Shown: positions 51,281 to 59,620 of the stretch, piece after piece
Layout: each line of letters starts with the position of its first letter
Position numbering within the stretch: the stretch's first letter is position 1
Assembly: GCA_965246935.1 (NCBI GenBank)
Contig: CBDFGC010000001.1
Location: 62,001-126,000 of the forward strand
DNA: 64,000 nucleotides
Source of the DNA: JAZKFT01 sp965246935
GTDB taxonomy: Bacteria; Bacteroidota; Bacteroidia; Chitinophagales; Chitinophagaceae
Direction: 5' to 3'
The notes under the pieces: model-generated
The model's input: only the letters and a program-made list of their open reading frames with translations
What the model was told of the DNA's origin: nothing
Database searches by the model: none
Translations under genes and position numbers: made by a program

Positions 51281-52345
51281 ATGGAAAATACTTCCGGCTG
51301 GAGCCGCCTTCGCTGGCCCATTAAAGCAATTATTATTGCCTTACCTATTATTGGCATCGGATACCTGGGTTACGACAGAGGCTGGTTTAAAAATATTGGT
51401 AATGTAAACTCGACCGATAAAACGGAACAACACACAACAACCAATAATGAAAAAACGGATGATAAAACAGAAAATACTAATCCCAAATCATTCGACGATA
51501 AGCCTGATAATAAACAAACTACCACCAATAGCAACAATCTCCGCACTTTTAATTTTGAGCCTGAGAAGCCGGTAAATGGTGAATTGAAAGGAGTAGTAGA
51601 AGTAGGCGCCACCGGCTTTAACTCTTTTGTGATAAATGTGGATAAGCAAAAGCGCTGGGAAATAAAATCCAAGGATTTTGGCAAGTCGCTGGTGTACGAA
51701 GGCCTGGCTACTACAGAAGATATCCGTACAGGATTGAAGAATTACATCAGTGATATGCTGGATAAGGGCGTAAGAGGAAAGCTGATTTATTTTGTGATCA
51801 GTTCCGGCGCACAAAAAGAACCAAAGACTGCCATCATTACGTCGGAGCTTAAAAAAATGGGGTATGTCGTAAATCTCGTAACGGCAGAACAGGAAGGTAA
51901 ATATGGTTTAATGAGTGCGTTGCCGGCAGCTTACAATGAAAGTGCATTTGTTACTGATATGGGATCCGGTAATACCAAAATTGCGTGGATGAATGGCAGC
52001 AGCATAACGGCCATAGAAGCGCCGGGTGCTAAATACTACGAAAAGGATATGAAAGACGATGCAGTGTATAATGAAGTAAAAAGCAAGGCATCGCAAGTAC
52101 CGCAAAAGCAGCGGGAAGTATGCTTTATTATTGGTGGCGTTCCTTTTGAACTGGCCAACCAGCACCGGCAAGCCGAAGAACGGTATACCGTTTTAAAAGC
52201 CCCGGCCGATTATAATGCGGATAAACCAAAAACGAAGAGTGGTGTAAATATTTATAAAGCCATTGCAGATGCTACCAATTGTGACACGTTTGTATTTGAC
52301 TGGGATGCAAATTTTTCAATCGGCTTTGTTTTATCATTGCCGTAA
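51281..52345 (+). CDS. Membrane-anchored, divergent Ppx/actin-fold (ASKHA) protein
   Basis: 354 residues. One N-terminal membrane helix (about 15-30, IKAIIIALPIIGIGYLG) and a low-complexity Thr/Asn/Asp/Lys spacer (about 43-88), then a domain with the ASKHA order seen in Ppx/GppA: phosphate-1 GVVEVGATGFNSFVINVD (104-121; Glu107 stands where the usual Asp is), a helix-strand stretch GLATTEDIRTGLKNYISDML (141-160), VRGKLIYFVISSGAQKEPKT, a linking NLVTAEQEGKYGLMSALPAA, phosphate-2 VTDMGSGNTKIAWMNGSS (224-241) and an adenosine-like loop FIIGGVPFELA (283-293). Compare the true Ppx at 44363. It is likely to bind nucleotide or phosphate at the membrane, but catalysis is uncertain. Third gene of the operon. 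Confidence 0.6.
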   Translation: MENTSGWSRLRWPIKAIIIALPIIGIGYLGYDRGWFKNIGNVNSTDKTEQHTTTNNEKTDDKTENTNPKSFDDKPDNKQTTTNSNNLRTFNFEPEKPVNGELKGVVEVGATGFNSFVINVDKQKRWEIKSKDFGKSLVYEGLATTEDIRTGLKNYISDMLDKGVRGKLIYFVISSGAQKEPKTAIITSELKKMGYVVNLVTAEQEGKYGLMSALPAAYNESAFVTDMGSGNTKIAWMNGSSITAIEAPGAKYYEKDMKDDAVYNEVKSKASQVPQKQREVCFIIGGVPFELANQHRQAEERYTVLKAPADYNADKPKTKSGVNIYKAIADATNCDTFVFDWDANFSIGFVLSLP

Positions 52346-52348
52346 TAT

Positions 52349-52561
52349 ATGTCTGATACATTATTGACTACAATTGGCATGGTATGCCTGTTTGCCTCAA
52401 TTGCATCACCTTTTTATATTATACCTATCTTTTGGAAAAAGATTAAAGGAACGAAGACAAAAAAATTTTTTGTGGGATTGCTGATATCTATACCTGTAGC
52501 CCTTGTATTGTTCATCATAGCATTCTTTATTGTATTTAGAAACGGGGTTGGATACAGGTAG
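52349..52561 (+). CDS. Small two-helix membrane protein (fourth gene of the operon)
   Basis: 70 residues. Helix 1 about 6-27 (LTTIGMVCLFASIASPFYII), a basic loop KKIKGTKTKKFF (about 30-41) and helix 2 about 42-64 (VGLLISIPVALVLFIIAFFI). It starts three bases after the ASKHA gene stop, so it is translationally coupled and probably part of the same complex. No family recognised. A strong terminator follows. Confidence 0.7.
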   Translation: MSDTLLTTIGMVCLFASIASPFYIIPIFWKKIKGTKTKKFFVGLLISIPVALVLFIIAFFIVFRNGVGYR

Positions 52562-52611
52562 AAGTCAGATAATGTGCCCTGAATACTAAACACTGTATGA
52601 TTACGTATTCA

Positions 52612-52654
52612 AAAAACAAATGCCCTGTTGGTTTACAATAGGGCATTTGTTTTT
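52612..52654. terminator. Bidirectional terminator between the operon and the phosphatase-like gene
   Basis: AAAAACAAATGCCCT (52612-52626), 13-base loop, AGGGCATTTGTTTTT (52640-52654): a 15-bp stem with A/T tails on both sides. The right arm overlaps the stop codon of the minus-strand gene. Confidence 0.85.
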
Positions 52655-53003
52655 AAATTTTGTCAAGGTAAGGCGTTACCGTATCCTCCAACATCTCAAT
52701 TAGTTCTCCATCCATAAACTGGTACTCATCTTCAATATATAGAACAACGATGCTTTTATTGTCTACTAAATAACTAAACCTATCAATTATTATTTGCTTG
52801 TGTTTTTTCTCCATCACAAAAATCAGATCTGCCCATCTGATATGGCTTTCGGATAATTTTATTCTTGCAGAATCGGATGTCCCGGCGGATCTGGTGTGAT
52901 AAATTTGACTGCGAAAAATATTTTCAGCCGTTGGACTTCGCCATTGATTGCGGCTGCAAATGAATAGTAAATTCAAAGTCTTGTGTTCGTAATTTAAATT
53001 CAA
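52653..53003 (-). CDS. Low-molecular-weight protein tyrosine phosphatase-like protein (COG4551 type)
   Basis: 116 residues. The N-terminal P-loop is LNLLFICSRNQWRSPTAE (about 10-27), i.e. C-x5-R-S with Cys and Arg in the right spacing but SRNQW in place of the usual GNICR-type loop. It lacks the C-terminal DPY motif, having IVVLYIEDEYQFMDGEL instead. It fits the short 'predicted protein tyrosine phosphatase' group. Active-site Cys and Arg are kept, so some activity is possible. It shares the strong terminator with the four-gene operon. The next minus-strand gene (53005) ends one base upstream of this start, so the two are probably cotranscribed. Confidence 0.8.
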   Translation of the reverse strand: MNLNYEHKTLNLLFICSRNQWRSPTAENIFRSQIYHTRSAGTSDSARIKLSESHIRWADLIFVMEKKHKQIIIDRFSYLVDNKSIVVLYIEDEYQFMDGELIEMLEDTVTPYLDKI

Positions 53004-53004
53004 C

Positions 53005-53715
53005 CTACATTCTCATTCTTCTGTTACGGCCCAGTCCAAATTGCAAAGAAACGTTGAACTGCTTTACTTTATCCGAGGGAGCATTTTGTAATAATTGTGT
53101 TTCGTTTATGCGCCAGATTTCCCGGGTAAAGCTTCCGGAATAGCTGGCCCGGATACCGATACTTCGCAGGTAATTTCTTTTCAGTTTCATAAAGTCGATT
53201 CCGAACCCTGCCTGGTAACCTAAAAACCCGTTCGTAAAAGTCAACGGCTCGGTGCGCTGCTGCACAGCATTGGATTGCAGCACAGAATCGAAAGGAATAG
53301 CGGATATATCTTTGTTCAGTTTAGCGATATAGGCATGATAACTTAGTCCTGCAAAGGGATAAAAGCGAAGATGTTGATTTTTTAAAAAATTGTATCCGAG
53401 CAGCAGGCCTGAACCAAACAAACCCAAGCTGCTGCTACGTTTATCAGCATCGCCGGTAAAGCTATTTCCGAATATAAAATTCGCATCAAACAGGAAATGA
53501 TTCCGTTCAACATTCCAGCCTGCATTAAAAGAAAAAATGCTGCTGCCCGGCTTTTCATATTCAGGCCGGTTGGTCAGCCGGTTTTTTAAACCATCGAATG
53601 ATTGGTGATGATACCCAAAGCCATAGGTAAAGAATACCCTGACCGGACCAGATGTACGTTGGCAAAAACCGATACCTGTGTGTAGCAGTAAAAACACAGC
53701 AATAGCGAACTTCAT
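53005..53715 (-). CDS. Predicted outer-membrane beta-barrel protein
   Basis: 236 residues from ATG 53715, with a signal peptide (FAIAVFLLLHTGIGFCQ). Barrel-type strands follow: VRVFFTYGFGYHHQSFDGLK, SIFSFNAGWNVERNHFLFDA, SGLLLGYNFLKNQHLRFYPF and SIGIRASYSGSFTREIWRIN, ending FNVSLQFGLGRNRRMRM. Porin-like, no known role. It is upstream of the phosphatase-like gene, one base apart, on the same strand. The 33 codons in front are dropped because they have no signal-peptide character and overlap the hairpin at 53740. Confidence 0.6.
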   Translation of the reverse strand: MKFAIAVFLLLHTGIGFCQRTSGPVRVFFTYGFGYHHQSFDGLKNRLTNRPEYEKPGSSIFSFNAGWNVERNHFLFDANFIFGNSFTGDADKRSSSLGLFGSGLLLGYNFLKNQHLRFYPFAGLSYHAYIAKLNKDISAIPFDSVLQSNAVQQRTEPLTFTNGFLGYQAGFGIDFMKLKRNYLRSIGIRASYSGSFTREIWRINETQLLQNAPSDKVKQFNVSLQFGLGRNRRMRM

Positions 53716-53739
53716 ATATGGAGAATTAGTGTCAATAAA

Positions 53740-53805
53740 AAAGCAGGTACAAGCATGACGGAGGGGGATCATTAACCCGTAGCCCGGTATGTTGTTACCT
53801 GCTTT
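53740..53805 (-). terminator. Possible terminator between DUF2911 gene and the beta-barrel gene
   Basis: AAAGCAGGTA (53740-53749) and TACCTGCTTT (53796-53805) form a perfect 10-bp stem with a 46-base loop; on the minus strand it is followed by TTATTGAC. The loop is long for a terminator. Confidence 0.35.
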
Positions 53806-53836
53806 ATCAGACACTTACAGAATCAACGATGCTGCT

Positions 53837-54943
53837 TTAATTGATGTCTTGTCCTTTCTTTAGTTTCTCCATAGCATCCTGCAAAAATGTTTTATTCGGG
53901 CCGTTAGGCGCCAGCGGCAAAGCGATTTGTGCATACTTCAAAGCGTTTTTATAATCACCGGTAGCCGAGTAGCCCCTGGTTAATCCCATAGCAGTTGTAA
54001 ATTCACCGGGATGTTTTTCGTAGTTGGATTTGAATATCTCTAGGGCTTCCTTTGCTTTTTTCTGTTGTAGAAGCTGGCGTCCATATTGGTGCAGCTCATT
54101 CATGCCTGCCATGGGCATCGCTTTCTTCATGATCGCATCTGCCTCAGACCCTCTGCCTAACGCAATTAGTATTTGTGCTTTGGTACTCCAGGCCCGGAAT
54201 ATATTATTGCCTCCAAAGATGGGGCCTGTTGCAGTATCTGTCCAGGTGAGGGCCTGTTCGAGATTCGTATTGTGTTGCAGGCTCCATTGTGCCGCCTCGT
54301 CCCAGGCCTGCCAGTTGAAACCCTTGTCCGTACGCAATTCATTTCGGAACGATTGTAGTTGATTCGTCATATAATCCGTTTCAATCACAAATGGGATTAC
54401 CAATTTTTCCCATTGCAACGCAACGGTAGCGCCACTTTCGGTCTGGTTGATGAATTCATATTTCAGCCACTCCACCGTTTTATCTGCCGGCATCGTCTTT
54501 ACTTTTACCCGCAGGGCATCGTCCTTTTCTTCGTAAAAAAAGCTGCCCCATGAACCACTGTTGTTGGAAAAAATAAGCATTGGCGAAGTGGCATCATAGG
54601 CAATAAAAAATCCATACTTACCAGCTTTTAGCGGCTGCCCTTCTATTTTCACATCAGTTGAAAATTCAATAGTAGTATTTTCATTAGCGCCGGCCCGCCA
54701 GGGAGCTGCTTTGCTGGAACCAAAACCCAGATCGGCGAAGCCGGTATGAATCAACTGCCCCCATATCTTACCATCACGGCCTTTCACACCGGGGCGGCTG
54801 TAGGTAATGGTTACGTCCGTTAAGCCGACACGTTCACCCACCCAGGCTTTTTTATTACCCCCATCCGGTAAAGTAGTAAGCTGGGCATGCAAAACTGTTT
54901 GGCAACAGAGAACCGTCGCAAATAATACCAGGTGTTTTCTCAT
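53837..54943 (-). CDS. DUF2911 domain protein with TPR-like C-terminus
   Basis: 368 residues. Signal peptide (HLVLFATVLCCQTVLHAQ). The DUF2911 core (about 30-190) shows ITYSRPGVKGRDGKIWGQLI, ADLGFGSSKAAPWRAGANEN and TTIEFSTDVKIEGQPLKAGK, then YGFFIAYDATSP; the C-terminal part (about 195-360) is helical with TPR-like repeats (AKEALEIFKSNYEKHPGEFT, GDYKNALKYAQIALPLAPNG). The domain is common in Bacteroidota and is likely periplasmic or secreted; biochemical role unknown. Monocistronic or cotranscribed with the barrel gene downstream. Confidence 0.9.
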   Translation of the reverse strand: MRKHLVLFATVLCCQTVLHAQLTTLPDGGNKKAWVGERVGLTDVTITYSRPGVKGRDGKIWGQLIHTGFADLGFGSSKAAPWRAGANENTTIEFSTDVKIEGQPLKAGKYGFFIAYDATSPMLIFSNNSGSWGSFFYEEKDDALRVKVKTMPADKTVEWLKYEFINQTESGATVALQWEKLVIPFVIETDYMTNQLQSFRNELRTDKGFNWQAWDEAAQWSLQHNTNLEQALTWTDTATGPIFGGNNIFRAWSTKAQILIALGRGSEADAIMKKAMPMAGMNELHQYGRQLLQQKKAKEALEIFKSNYEKHPGEFTTAMGLTRGYSATGDYKNALKYAQIALPLAPNGPNKTFLQDAMEKLKKGQDIN

Positions 54944-55570
54944 GGCAAGAAAGTTTAAGCCATAAATCTAATATGTTCACCGGAAAAAAGAAAGTTCCCG
55001 CCTATCAAATAATTGAATGGTTAAATACAAGGATTACCGGCAATAGCTGCCTATAGATTGAATCTTTAGTAATACATTCATCCGGGGAAAATCAGGTGTG
55101 ATTGTTTTTATCCATTGTAAACCTTTACTTCGTACCGGATAAGTTTATGCATTAAGCCAGGCTACTTTTCCGATTCGTAAGACACCACAAGTGTTTGGAA
55201 GAAATTTTAGAACGCATGATAAAAAGCCCTGCAAGGGCGAAATAACTTAGCGTAGGGTGCAGCCTTACGAATAGAGAATAGTAAAATGTTGTTAAGCCCT
55301 GAAGGGGCGAAATAACGTTATGATTTTATGCCGCCCTTTCAGGACCTGAGGAATTAAAATGATGTACTACTCAACGTACGGCTGCGCAGTACGTTAAGCT
55401 ATATCTCCCTTGCAGGGCTAAGAAACATTCTTCCTAACAACTGTAACGAGACACGTGGAGTTATTTTTGAGCTTTTTCTTGCACATGCTGAAACAGGGGG
55501 ACAGTATAAAAATAAAATCCCCACTCTGAAAATACCAGAACAGGGATTAAAAACAGTTGAAGCTTTCTAC
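54944..55570. repeat. Gap with a cluster of AAGCCCTGnAAGGGCGAAATAAC repeats
   Basis: Copies of a palindromic unit: aagccctgcaagggcgaaat (55224-55243), aagccctgaaggggcgaaat (55294-55313), and, in inverted orientation, ccgccctttcaggacctgag (55331-55350) and tctcccttgcagggctaaga (55404-55423). The unit is a dispersed repeat frequent in Bacteroidota (from memory). The rest of the 627-base gap holds no gene. Confidence 0.7.
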
Positions 55571-58500
55571 TTATTTCTTCATGAGTTTACCTGCATAAAT
55601 CTTTGTACCATCCACTATTTCCACAAGGTAAAGGCCAGGGCTTAGGTTGCTTAGTTTGCTATTGAGGCCTGAATTCATTTGATCTATTGAACCGGGCAGG
55701 GTTAGTAATACTTTACCGTCGCTGGCGGTGAGTCGCAATATCGCCGATGGAGATACCGCACCCATATTGAGTTTCACAAAGTTGGTAACCGGGTTTGGAG
55801 AGATAGACAATGCTTCTCTTTTAGCCCCTATCGTTACCGTTTGAATAGCTGAGTAAAAGGATGAGCCATCCGCATCGGTTTGCTTCAGGCGGTAATAGTT
55901 GACACCGGTAAACGGACGTGCATCCACGTTTGCATAATTTTTAATTTGTGAGCTGTTGCCTGCGCCTTTTACACTGTAAATGCCGGTAAAGCTTTTGCCA
56001 TCTTTTGACCGCTCAACGGTAAAGTGATCATTGTTTTTTTCCTCGGCCGTTTTCCAGTTCAGATTCACCTTGCCACTATTTTCTTTGGCAGTAAACTCCA
56101 GCAATTTTACCGGCAGTATACTGGTTGAGGCCATATAAATATTTGGTACCGGGGGTGGATTCATGCCAGTGCCCAGGTAAAAGCCGGGGTTTGGCGGCTG
56201 GTTATAGGCACTATTTTCCAGCGCCACACCCACCCGGTATTGAGGATCGTGCATCAGGGTATAAAACCTGGTAGTAGTAGGAATGGTGGTGGTAAAAATC
56301 AGGAGACTGTCATTCGTGTTATTACGGTATACCATTTCTTCCCGCCAGTCGCCAAAAAGATCAGCGGTTACGCCGGGGTTAGCTTTGGTGCCATTATTTT
56401 CCGTCGCACCACCATAGTTATAAATCGTCAGGAGCCGTCCGGAAGTTTTAGTAACGGAATTCCATTTGTCCAGTTTGGTGCCGTCCAGCAATTCCCGGCT
56501 AAGGTCGCCATCCCACCAGATGCCGAAATTGTAGGAAGGTTTGTTGGCACTAATCAATACGCCTTTGCAATCATACGTTCCGGCACCGGCGCTGCCCCAC
56601 ATTTCATAGCCTTTGTGCGTGCTGTCAATATCGGCAGCCATAGCCCGGCCAATATCGCCGGTGGTTGCTACGCCCCATATTGGTACGCCGGTTTTGGCAT
56701 CACGGTATTCCAGGCCGTAGGCACCGTAACTATTATCATCCTCATGGCATTGCCATAACTCCAGCCCCGGACGATCAGGATCCATATCGCTCAGGTGCAT
56801 CGCATCCCCGTGGCCCAGGCCGCCGGGATAGTATCCCTTGCCATCGTCATTAATAGTGCTTGCCCCATTGATTACTTCGTCTTTACCATCCTTATCCACA
56901 TCGCCCACAATTAACTGGTGGTTGCCCTGGCCCGCGTATGCCCCGTTACCGGCGGTATTACTATCGAAAACCCAGCGTTGCACCAACTGGCCATTGCGAA
57001 AATCCCAGGCTACCCGTACCAGCCGGGTATAGTAGCCCCGACCCATGATCAGGCTTGGCCGCTTGCCATCCAGGTAGGCAACAGCGGAAATAAACCGATC
57101 TACCCGGTTGCCATAACTATCGCCCCAACTCGACACAGAACCACGGGCCGGTACATAATTAACGGTTGACATAGCCGCACCGGTCAGCCCGTTGAACATG
57201 GTCAAAAATTCGGGGCCACTCAAAATATAACCGGCAGTAGTACGGTAATCAGCATTGATATCACCAATCACTGCTCCTACGCCATCAATGGTAGCATCAG
57301 CCGTTTTGCAGGCCATTTCGGCCTTGCCGTCGCCGTCAAAATCGTACACCATAAATTGCGTATAGTGGGCGCCGGCCCGTATGTTGCGGCCCAAATCAAT
57401 ACGCCACAGGCGGGTGCCATTTTGTTTGTAACAATCCATAAATACGTTGCCGGTATAACCGCTTTGCGAGTTGTCTTTTGAATTACTTGGATCCCACTTT
57501 AGAAAAATTTCATATTCGCCATCACCATCTACATCGCCCACGCTGCAATCATTGGCATTATAGGTATAGGCCACGCCGTCCGGCGTAGTGCCACCGGCAG
57601 GCCTTTGTATAGCAAGCGATTTATAAATGCGGCTCCAAACCGTTACCGGCTGTGATTCTGCCATTTCTGTTCCGTTGGCTACTTCCCGTACAGTATAGGT
57701 TCCATCCGTAGTGGTATTATCAACATAATTGGTTGAGGTAGTAATGAGGGCATCATTCAGTTTTATGCCATCCCGGTACACATTAAAACCAAGGTAAGAT
57801 GAATCTGTTCCTTTAAAACGCCAGCCGATATACACCTGGCTGGCACTTGTCCGCACGGCCACAACGCCACGGTTGAGATACTCCATTTGCCGGGCCGTGG
57901 TTACCACGCTATCTACTGGTATTCCAGGCGATGTAGATATTATTGCCGGCACACTGCTCCAAACCATTACGGTAGGTGTAACCACACTGCCGCTATTGGT
58001 TTTGGTAAAGGCAATCACCGGGCGGCTGCTATCCCTGCTAACCCCAACGGATAGGTTACCGACAAAGTCAACAATGCCAACGGTGGAATCGAGGTTGCGG
58101 TACTCCGTCCAGGTGGTGGAATCCCCCGGCGCCATTTGCATCACACGGGCCACCGACCGGCCTGAACCGTTGGAAATGATATCCGTGAAGGCACAAAACA
58201 CCCGGCCACTATCATTTCGCACAAGTACATTACTTGGTGCATCCCTGGTAGAAAGCACAGACGATAATCGCCATACACCGCTTGTTTTATTATACTGAAC
58301 AGCCGTATTGCGGTTGGAATTGGACGTATTGAAAAAAGTAATAATTGGATTCCAGCGGCCGTTAAACGTGATAGCGCTATGGCGTATGCCCGTAGTACCA
58401 CCACTGGCTGCACCACCAATTAGCGCAGGTACCGGAATAGAATCCCAGGTAGTGCCACTGTACCTGCAAATCACCAGGCTACCAGTGGTGGAAGAGGCCG

Positions 58501-59161
58501 TAGCCTGCTTGCTATATACAACATACGGTAAATTGGTGGTACTGTCAACAGCAATGCCAACACCTACTGCCCGTTCGCTAAAGAGTGGCCCGGTGCCAAC
58601 GGCCTGCCAGGCACTGTCGGAAAAACTAAACCGCTTTACAAAAGGTGTAAGGCCCGAACCGTCTGCGTATACGATGTACAGTTTGTTGTCATTGTCAAAG
58701 GTCATCTGGCTACGGGGTGTAGCGCTATACTGGCTGATGCTAAACGTAACCGAACCGGTTGACACATATAAATTGGCGGTGTTGCCATTGATTGGCTCCC
58801 ATACGCCGGTTTGCAGGTTCAGTGTTTTTACCGCCAACCGGTTTCCATTGGCCGCATCCACATAGCTCACAAACAAATTTCCATCCTCATCGGCAATGAT
58901 GCGGGTATAAGTAGGGCTGCCCGTAGCCACATCTCCGCCGGCTTGTGACCAGGTGCCGCCAGCATATTTTTTCACCCTGGCGATACCGCTTTCTACATAC
59001 ACAACATATGGCACACTTACCGTACCGCTTAACACAGTGGTAATGCTGGTGTAGGAAGACGTACCGGACGCTATCTGTTGCTGGCTGCCAATGGTTTGCC
59101 AGCTTTGAGCTTTGGAAAATAAGGTTGCGAGGATAAAAAGCAGGGGTAGCATTTTTTTCAT
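55571..59161 (-). CDS. PL11 rhamnogalacturonan lyase with T9SS sorting domain
   Basis: 1196 residues. Signal peptide (KKMLPLLFILATLFSKAQ). Residues about 20-405 are a beta-propeller-like region of repeated strands (QTIGSQQQIASGTSSYTSI, GIRHSAITFNGRWNPIITFF). From about 420 a PL11 lyase is clear: RQMEYLNRGVVAVRTSASQV, YLGFNVYRDGIKLND, NDCSVGDVDGDGEYEIFLKW, YDFDGDGKAEMACKTADATI and DVDKDGKDEVINGAST (metal-binding DxDxDG sets). The end has a fibronectin-like stretch and the type A sorting domain (SISPNPVTNFVKLNMGA, GLYLVEIVDGTKIYAGKLMK), so it is exported by the type IX system. It cleaves rhamnogalacturonan-I by beta-elimination, producing substrate for the GH88/105 hydrolase. Confidence 0.93.
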   Translation of the reverse strand: MKKMLPLLFILATLFSKAQSWQTIGSQQQIASGTSSYTSITTVLSGTVSVPYVVYVESGIARVKKYAGGTWSQAGGDVATGSPTYTRIIADEDGNLFVSYVDAANGNRLAVKTLNLQTGVWEPINGNTANLYVSTGSVTFSISQYSATPRSQMTFDNDNKLYIVYADGSGLTPFVKRFSFSDSAWQAVGTGPLFSERAVGVGIAVDSTTNLPYVVYSKQATASSTTGSLVICRYSGTTWDSIPVPALIGGAASGGTTGIRHSAITFNGRWNPIITFFNTSNSNRNTAVQYNKTSGVWRLSSVLSTRDAPSNVLVRNDSGRVFCAFTDIISNGSGRSVARVMQMAPGDSTTWTEYRNLDSTVGIVDFVGNLSVGVSRDSSRPVIAFTKTNSGSVVTPTVMVWSSVPAIISTSPGIPVDSVVTTARQMEYLNRGVVAVRTSASQVYIGWRFKGTDSSYLGFNVYRDGIKLNDALITTSTNYVDNTTTDGTYTVREVANGTEMAESQPVTVWSRIYKSLAIQRPAGGTTPDGVAYTYNANDCSVGDVDGDGEYEIFLKWDPSNSKDNSQSGYTGNVFMDCYKQNGTRLWRIDLGRNIRAGAHYTQFMVYDFDGDGKAEMACKTADATIDGVGAVIGDINADYRTTAGYILSGPEFLTMFNGLTGAAMSTVNYVPARGSVSSWGDSYGNRVDRFISAVAYLDGKRPSLIMGRGYYTRLVRVAWDFRNGQLVQRWVFDSNTAGNGAYAGQGNHQLIVGDVDKDGKDEVINGASTINDDGKGYYPGGLGHGDAMHLSDMDPDRPGLELWQCHEDDNSYGAYGLEYRDAKTGVPIWGVATTGDIGRAMAADIDSTHKGYEMWGSAGAGTYDCKGVLISANKPSYNFGIWWDGDLSRELLDGTKLDKWNSVTKTSGRLLTIYNYGGATENNGTKANPGVTADLFGDWREEMVYRNNTNDSLLIFTTTIPTTTRFYTLMHDPQYRVGVALENSAYNQPPNPGFYLGTGMNPPPVPNIYMASTSILPVKLLEFTAKENSGKVNLNWKTAEEKNNDHFTVERSKDGKSFTGIYSVKGAGNSSQIKNYANVDARPFTGVNYYRLKQTDADGSSFYSAIQTVTIGAKREALSISPNPVTNFVKLNMGAVSPSAILRLTASDGKVLLTLPGSIDQMNSGLNSKLSNLSPGLYLVEIVDGTKIYAGKLMKK

Positions 59162-59620
59162 AGCAATAATCGTTTTCTTATATACCAGCGCTGAGACGGC
59201 TGATGATTAGGAATGGCAAATGGAGTGCAATTTTATGATTTTATGGAGAGTCAACTGACCTGTGGTGTCCTGAAATAAGTATGATATACACGAAGGGCGT
59301 ACATCGGTAGTTCTATAATTTTCAGGTTCTTTGGTATAATTAGTGGAATGGGTGATTTTAGGTTCACTTGTTTAAATTCTACATACGTTCAGCGTTTTAG
59401 CGTCCCAACTAATTTCGGTACAGACCGAATTTTACTAAGCTTACCGAATAATCACTATATCGAAGAACCTCTATTTATTACTGCCTATTCGTTAAAGCCA
59501 CTGTTCATGGAAAAATTATAGCTAAGTTTATTTCCAATCATTCCACTGGAAGCGTCACCATTGGTACGTCCCTGCATACAGGGGTAGGTAAACTGGTTAT
59601 TCAGGTCAAACACCATTTAG
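59162..59620. other. Gene-free stretch
   Basis: About 460 bases between the PL11 start and a truncated nuclease gene. No frame with protein-like sequence, no strong hairpin and no recognisable RNA. It must contain the PL11 promoter, but no TAnnTTTG pair is convincing. Confidence 0.5.
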
